Shown in pieces: positions 50,372 to 54,816 of a DNA stretch of 54,816 nt. Numbering within the stretch: the stretch's first letter is position 1; every line of letters starts with the position of its first letter. Source of the stretch: Fimbriimonadaceae bacterium (GTDB lineage: Bacteria; Armatimonadota; Fimbriimonadia; Fimbriimonadales; Fimbriimonadaceae); NCBI GenBank assembly GCA_024710805.1, contig JANJUB010000116.1, forward strand, positions 1 to 54,816, given 5' to 3'. The position numbers and the translations under genes were made by a program. The notes beneath the pieces were generated by a model. That model saw only the letters and a program-made list of their open reading frames with translations. It ran no database searches and had not been told where the DNA came from.

Positions 50372-50505
50372 ATCGCGTCCCCACGGGCCGCTCGGCGGTT
50401 CCTGCGCACGCACCAGGGCCACGCCCTTCGCTGTTGGCTTCTCGGCCCTTCGGGCCTCCTTGGCGCTGCAGATCAGTGCCCGCGATCGTGCATGCGGCAA
50501 CCAGT

Positions 50506-50531
50506 CCCTCTCCGCCAGAAAGCGGAGAGGG
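50506..50531. repeat. Hairpin-forming sequence downstream of the oxidoreductase gene
   Basis: A perfect 10-bp stem CCCTCTCCGC / GCGGAGAGGG with a CAGAAA loop. It lies after the stop of the Gfo/Idh gene (minus) with no T-run, so it looks more like a dispersed palindrome than a terminator. Confidence 0.6.
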
Positions 50532-50547
50532 GAGGTTCTGAACTGAC

Positions 50548-51864
50548 TTACAGCGCCCAGCCGGGACGATACACCGGACGGATCAGCGAGTCGTATTCCT
50601 TGCCGCCGCCCTTGACCTGCATCCGCTTCGAGTCCCACTCGAGGCGCGGGCCATCGGCCCACACCGCAAGATTGCCCAAAAGCACGGTCTCGGTCAACGG
50701 ACCCGAGTAGTCAGGGAAGTTCGAGTTGGCCGGCTTGCCTTCCTTGATCGCGCGAGCGAACTCGGCCATGTGGCCGGGGGACTCCACGAAGTCGGTCTCC
50801 GGAATCGGGTCACCGCTCAGAAGGCGCGGATCGCCGCCGTACTCGTTCGGAGCGTACAGCGTGCCCTTCTCGCACACGATCAGGCTGCCGTTACCGCCGA
50901 ACTCGACCCCAGGGGCAAGCTCCGCCGGGGGCTTCTTGCCACCGTCGTACCAATACAGCTTCATCGGAGCGCGATCACCGCGGGCGCCGAACTCGTAAGT
51001 GACAATCGACCACGCCGGGAAGCTGTCACGGTTGTGGCCGGAGGTTTGCGCCTGCACCGAAAGCGGGTCGCGCAGGTCGAGCGCTTGGAACGCAAGGTTG
51101 AAGTTGTGGCAGCCGATGTCGCCGAGCGAACCGGTGCCGAAATCCCACCAGCCGCGCCACGAGAACGGGTGATACCCCTCGGCAAAGGGACGATCGGGCG
51201 ATGGGCCGAGCCAGAGGTCGAAGTCCACGGTCTTCGGCGCGATCTTCGCCTCGGGTCGCGGCACGCCTTGTTTCCACCATCCGCCGGGACGATCGGTCCA
51301 CAGATGAATCTCGATCACCTTGCCCAGCAGACCCTTCTGGATCGCCGCCGCGGTCTTGCGCAGCGGGTTGTGCGACGTGAACTGGTTGCCCATCTGCGTC
51401 TGCACCTTGAACTGGCGAGCGAGTTCCTGCAGTCGGCGCGCCTCCCAAATGGTGCGCGAGAGCGGCTTCTCGCAATACACGTGTAGACCCGCACGCATGG
51501 CGTAAGCGGCGGCGGGAGCGTGGACGTGGTCGGGGGTGCTGATCACCACCGCATCCACCCGGCCGCGCATCGCATCGATCATATGGCGAAAGTCGGTAAA
51601 CGCCGCCGCCTTCGGATGCTCAGCCATACCCTTCGCCCGCGGATTGACATCGATATCGCACAAGGCAACGATGTCGCCGAACTGGGCGGCTTGCTCCATG
51701 CCGCTCCAACCCTTCCCGCCGACTCCGATGATGCCGAACCGGATGGGCTCGCTGTGCAGCCATTTTCGCTGCTGCTCGGCCATTGCCGAACCCACAAGAG
51801 GCACACCGACGGCCGCTACCGCAGCCGTGCGCAAAACTTCACGTCGAGATAATCCTTTGGACAC
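50548..51864 (-). CDS. Gfo/Idh/MocA oxidoreductase with Tat signal
   Basis: The 438-aa product starts (GTG) with a twin-arginine signal, LSRREVLRTAAVAAVGVPL, so it is exported folded. The Rossmann fold IRFGIIGVGGKGWSGMEQAA binds NAD(P), DAVVISTPDHVHAP and the catalytic-lysine motif VYCEKPLSR (E-K-P) are present. Secreted members act on sugars or cyclitols. The C-terminal part is the usual Gfo/Idh beta-sheet. An AGGAGGAAGG ribosome site lies upstream. No sugar gene cluster is adjacent. Confidence 0.93.
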   Translation of the reverse strand: MSKGLSRREVLRTAAVAAVGVPLVGSAMAEQQRKWLHSEPIRFGIIGVGGKGWSGMEQAAQFGDIVALCDIDVNPRAKGMAEHPKAAAFTDFRHMIDAMRGRVDAVVISTPDHVHAPAAAYAMRAGLHVYCEKPLSRTIWEARRLQELARQFKVQTQMGNQFTSHNPLRKTAAAIQKGLLGKVIEIHLWTDRPGGWWKQGVPRPEAKIAPKTVDFDLWLGPSPDRPFAEGYHPFSWRGWWDFGTGSLGDIGCHNFNLAFQALDLRDPLSVQAQTSGHNRDSFPAWSIVTYEFGARGDRAPMKLYWYDGGKKPPAELAPGVEFGGNGSLIVCEKGTLYAPNEYGGDPRLLSGDPIPETDFVESPGHMAEFARAIKEGKPANSNFPDYSGPLTETVLLGNLAVWADGPRLEWDSKRMQVKGGGKEYDSLIRPVYRPGWAL

Positions 51865-52030
51865 GAATCCTTCCTCCTACCCGATGCGCAGTTTAGCCCA
51901 AGCGGCTAAAGCCGAGATTGAAGGTTTCCCCATCCCGATTGGGGAAAACTTCTCGCGGCTTTCTCCGCTTCGTTCGTCGTCCTGACCATAGGGTCGTTGC
52001 GTCCTCGCCACGCCCACGGTTGGAACCCAG

Positions 52031-53158
<1,128 letters not shown>

Positions 53159-53187
53159 TCGGTTTCTTGACCGCTGGTCCAACCTCA

Positions 53188-53215
53188 AGCCCCGCTAACG
53201 CGGGGCTCTTTTTTT
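53188..53215 (+). terminator. Rho-independent terminator of ftsZ
   Basis: An 8-bp perfect stem AGCCCCGC / GCGGGGCT with a TAAC loop, followed by CTTTTTTT (53208-53215). It is placed about 30 bp after the ftsZ stop and just before the convergent aminopeptidase stop. Confidence 0.95.
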
Positions 53216-53218
53216 GAT

Positions 53219-54340
53219 CTACTTGAGGTTCTCGGGGTTCAGGCCCGCAAGCTCAGGAAGCACGAAGAGGCCATCCTTCCGGATCAGCACGCCGTCGAAC
53301 CAGATCTCACCGCCACCATACTCGGGTCGCTGGATCAGCACCTTGTCCCAGTGGATGCCCGACACATTGCCGTTTCCGCCCGGCGGATCGTACGAGTTGC
53401 CGGGGGTGAAGTGCAGCGATCCGGCGATCTTCTCATCGAACAGCGTGTCCTTCATCGGGTGGAGGATGTACGGGTTGAAGCCAATGGCGAACTCGCCAAA
53501 GTAGCGCGCACCTTCGTCGGTGTCGAGACTATCGTTCAGCTTCTGGGTGTTCGCGCCAGCCGATGCCTCGACGATCCGTCCGTTCTTGATCTCATAGACG
53601 ACGTCCTTGAACTCCGTCCCCTGATAAAGCGAGACCGTGTTGTATTGGATTCGGCCGTTGACACTGTCACGAACCGGGGCGCTGAAGCACTCGCCGTCGG
53701 GAATGTTGCGAAGGCCGGTACAGGGCACCGAGCCGATGCCCTTGATGCTCAGCGTGAAGTCGGTTCCAGGAGCGGTGACTCGCACCTGATCCGTCTTGTC
53801 CATCAGTTCTTTGAGCGGCTCACACGCCTTGGCCATCTTCGCGTAGTCGAGCGTGCAGACGTCGAAGTAGAACTTCTCGAAGGCGGGGGTGCTCATATTG
53901 GCCTGCTGGGCCATGCTCGCGGTGGGCCAGCGAAGGGCGACCCACTTCGTCTTCGGCACCCGGACTCCGAAGACGACGGGCTGCGAGTACTCCTTGCTCC
54001 ACATCCGCATGGTCGCTTCGGGCACCTCCGAAAGCTCGGCGTAGTTGTGACTGCCGCGCAGGGCAATGTAGGCGGTCATTTGCTCCATCTCGTGCTTTTC
54101 GACCTCGGCGATGAGCTTGGCGTTGGCTTCAGTCATGCCGAGCATGAGTTCGCGCCGGATCAGGTTGCTCTCGAGACGGACGGCCACTTGGGCTCCTTTC
54201 GACTGTGCGATGCGCACGACCTCTGCGACCGCCTCTTCTGGAATGTCGAAGGCGTGGATGAGCACGTTGTCGGAGGGGCCGAGTCGGGTGGAGTGGCTGC
54301 AAAGCAGCTCGGCAAGCGCGGTGACGCGGGGATCAAGCAT
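53219..54340 (-). CDS. M29 (thermophilic-type) aminopeptidase
   Basis: The 373-aa product belongs to peptidase family M29: MLDPRVTALAELLCSHSTRLGPSDNVLI at the start, GIGSVPCTGLRNIPDGECFSAP (metal Glu), FGEFAIGFNP and EKIAGSLHFTPGNSY with the metal-binding His. It removes N-terminal residues, cytoplasmic. I start at ATG 54340; a frame reaching 54766 would include repeat DNA and is rejected. TATCCT lies 7 nt upstream. It converges with ftsZ. Confidence 0.95.
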   Translation of the reverse strand: MLDPRVTALAELLCSHSTRLGPSDNVLIHAFDIPEEAVAEVVRIAQSKGAQVAVRLESNLIRRELMLGMTEANAKLIAEVEKHEMEQMTAYIALRGSHNYAELSEVPEATMRMWSKEYSQPVVFGVRVPKTKWVALRWPTASMAQQANMSTPAFEKFYFDVCTLDYAKMAKACEPLKELMDKTDQVRVTAPGTDFTLSIKGIGSVPCTGLRNIPDGECFSAPVRDSVNGRIQYNTVSLYQGTEFKDVVYEIKNGRIVEASAGANTQKLNDSLDTDEGARYFGEFAIGFNPYILHPMKDTLFDEKIAGSLHFTPGNSYDPPGGNGNVSGIHWDKVLIQRPEYGGGEIWFDGVLIRKDGLFVLPELAGLNPENLK

Positions 54341-54347
54341 AGAAGTG

Positions 54348-54353
54348 AGGATA
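54348..54353 (-). promoter_or_regulatory. -10-like box for leaderless aminopeptidase
   Basis: TATCCT on the minus strand, 7 nt before the ATG at 54340, with no ribosome site. Confidence 0.4.
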
Positions 54354-54453
54354 CCGGTTGCCCGGACCACCACCCATCCACTGAAGACCTCGACGGTACA
54401 GGTCTCGACCGTTGATTCAGGCTGTGCATGGTCGTCGCGCTCGCCGCACTTCT

Positions 54454-54529
54454 TTGTGGGCGAGGGATGTATCGTGCCCTCGCGCGAAAGCAGACATAAG
54501 TGAGGGCACGACGCATCCCTCACCCACAA
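54454..54529. repeat. Intergenic palindromic repeat, copy C
   Basis: A ~76-bp inverted repeat. The left arm TTGTGGGCGAGGGATGTATC continues GTGCCCTC. The right arm read in reverse is TTGTGGGTGAGGGATGCGTC and continues GTGCCCTCAC. About 26 of 30 arm positions match, making it the most symmetric of the three copies. Confidence 0.8.
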
Positions 54530-54557
54530 GCGATTCAGTGGGAGGCAACTAACGTCG

Positions 54558-54816
54558 TCACTTCCGATACAACGTAGCGAACTCCGCAGGCGTACGTCCA
54601 TCCACGCGAATCCGCTCGACTCGCCCGTCGACTGCGTACTCGACGATGATGCTCCAGGTGTCGGCATATCGAGGAGAGAAGTGATAGACCTCGTGCTCCA
54701 CCGGCTCGGCAGGGCGGCCAAAGAACCGCTGCAGTTCGGACTGGTGCGCCCGGTCCTTCTCAGCACGATCGAGCCACTCCAAGATGACGAGAGCGTTCTT
54801 AGCGTGCCAGTCCCGG
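54558..54816 (-). CDS. Hypothetical protein, C-terminal part (runs off right edge)
   Basis: The frame is open from the right edge to a stop at 54558 (at least 85 residues). It ends SPRYADTWSIIVEYAVDGRVERIRVDGRTPAEFATLYRK, with an N-terminal helix WHAKNALVILEWLDRAEKD. A TTG at 54782 could start a 74-aa version, but codons upstream stay open. I do not recognise the family. Confidence 0.5.
   Translation of the reverse strand, partial: RDWHAKNALVILEWLDRAEKDRAHQSELQRFFGRPAEPVEHEVYHFSPRYADTWSIIVEYAVDGRVERIRVDGRTPAEFATLYRK

Larger units (their letters stand above)
49818..50463 (+). mobile_element. Y1-transposase element flanked by inverted palindromic repeats
   Basis: The transposase gene (49925-50371) is flanked by inverted repeats: left 49818-49872 and right 50413-50463. 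Read in opposite direction they share CCAACAGCGAAGGGCG, the following (A/G)(G)CCCTGG, and an AGGCCC(A/G)AAGGGCCGA palindrome. Each arm holds smaller hairpins (e.g. GGCCC-AAA-GGGCC 49829-49841; AGGGC-GCA-GCCCT 49858-49870). This resembles a REP/BIME-type element with its REP-associated tyrosine transposase, or a solitary IS200/IS605 relative. Confidence 0.7.

Noticed and set aside
53188-53215. CRISPR-like or attenuator reading of short palindromes in the window
   Set aside because: No array of regularly spaced direct repeats exists; the two strong hairpins with T-runs (22800, 53188) are ordinary terminators.
54341-54766. Upstream extension of the M29 aminopeptidase
   Set aside because: It runs through the palindromic repeat and another gene and has no homology to the family; ATG 54340 matches the family N-terminus.

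Overview
The window is GC-rich, gene-dense bacterial chromosome with no sign of plasmid or phage. Several features point to a free-living diderm with lipopolysaccharide. These are waaA (Kdo transferase), an LptC/OstA-like protein, MotA/MotB, a type IV pilus/type II secretion F protein, complex I subunits, an M29 aminopeptidase, folE2, and many CGGG-type lipoproteins and secreted proteins of unknown function. My best inference from gene content and protein style is Armatimonadota (Fimbriimonadia-like). That is a guess from the sequence, not a database result.

Layout. 1-4846 (minus): start of a DUF1800 gene, a degenerate tandem HD/HD-GYP protein, ppk1 and a Ppx/GppA phosphatase, so polyphosphate synthesis and breakdown sit side by side. 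tRNA-Ile(GAT) follows at 4891. 4984-22489 is a long minus-strand block: a secreted unknown protein coupled to a sulfatase, an LptC-like protein, three large cell-envelope proteins, two tandem C-terminal-processing-protease paralogues (one without its catalytic dyad), an 886-aa HEAT-repeat secreted protein, an MTA phosphorylase, a BtuF-like binding lipoprotein and argD. 22580-29669 is mixed: a 41-aa lipoprotein with its own promoter and terminator, crtB, DUF3817, a thioesterase, a soluble GAF-PAS histidine kinase, a Lon-substrate-domain protein, a YjfB-like protein, two overlapping small genes, a sugar isomerase, tmRNA and a DHFR/RibD-like reductase. 29820-33198 (minus): nuoC and nuoA without nuoB, a CPBP protease, a small membrane protein and tRNA-Leu(TAA). 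33241-38130: an FAD reductase, purC and waaA form an overlapping operon; then come a GYF/DUF4190 protein (minus) and an RmlA-like nucleotidyltransferase. 38127-46074: motB, motA, mutL, a Kbl/BioF-type transferase, a sigma factor fused to a GGDEF-like domain, and pilC/gspF. 46265-54816: a lipoprotein, a two-FHA membrane protein, folE2, a Y1 transposase element, a Gfo/Idh/MocA oxidoreductase, a solitary ftsZ with terminator, an M29 aminopeptidase and a gene cut by the right edge.

The most interesting item is the sigma factor at 43508-44776. Its last ~150 residues form a GGDEF-type domain in which the catalytic signature has become EESAF while the inhibitory-site RxxD motif is kept at exactly the canonical spacing. 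That is the pattern expected of a c-di-GMP sensor rather than a synthase, here fused to a promoter-recognition protein and lying among motility and pilus genes. Other observations worth following are a recurrent TANNNT box 6-8 nt before start codons (leaderless transcription), a tandem active/inactive protease pair, a dispersed 73-77 bp palindromic repeat family, and a transposase flanked by inverted palindromic repeats.
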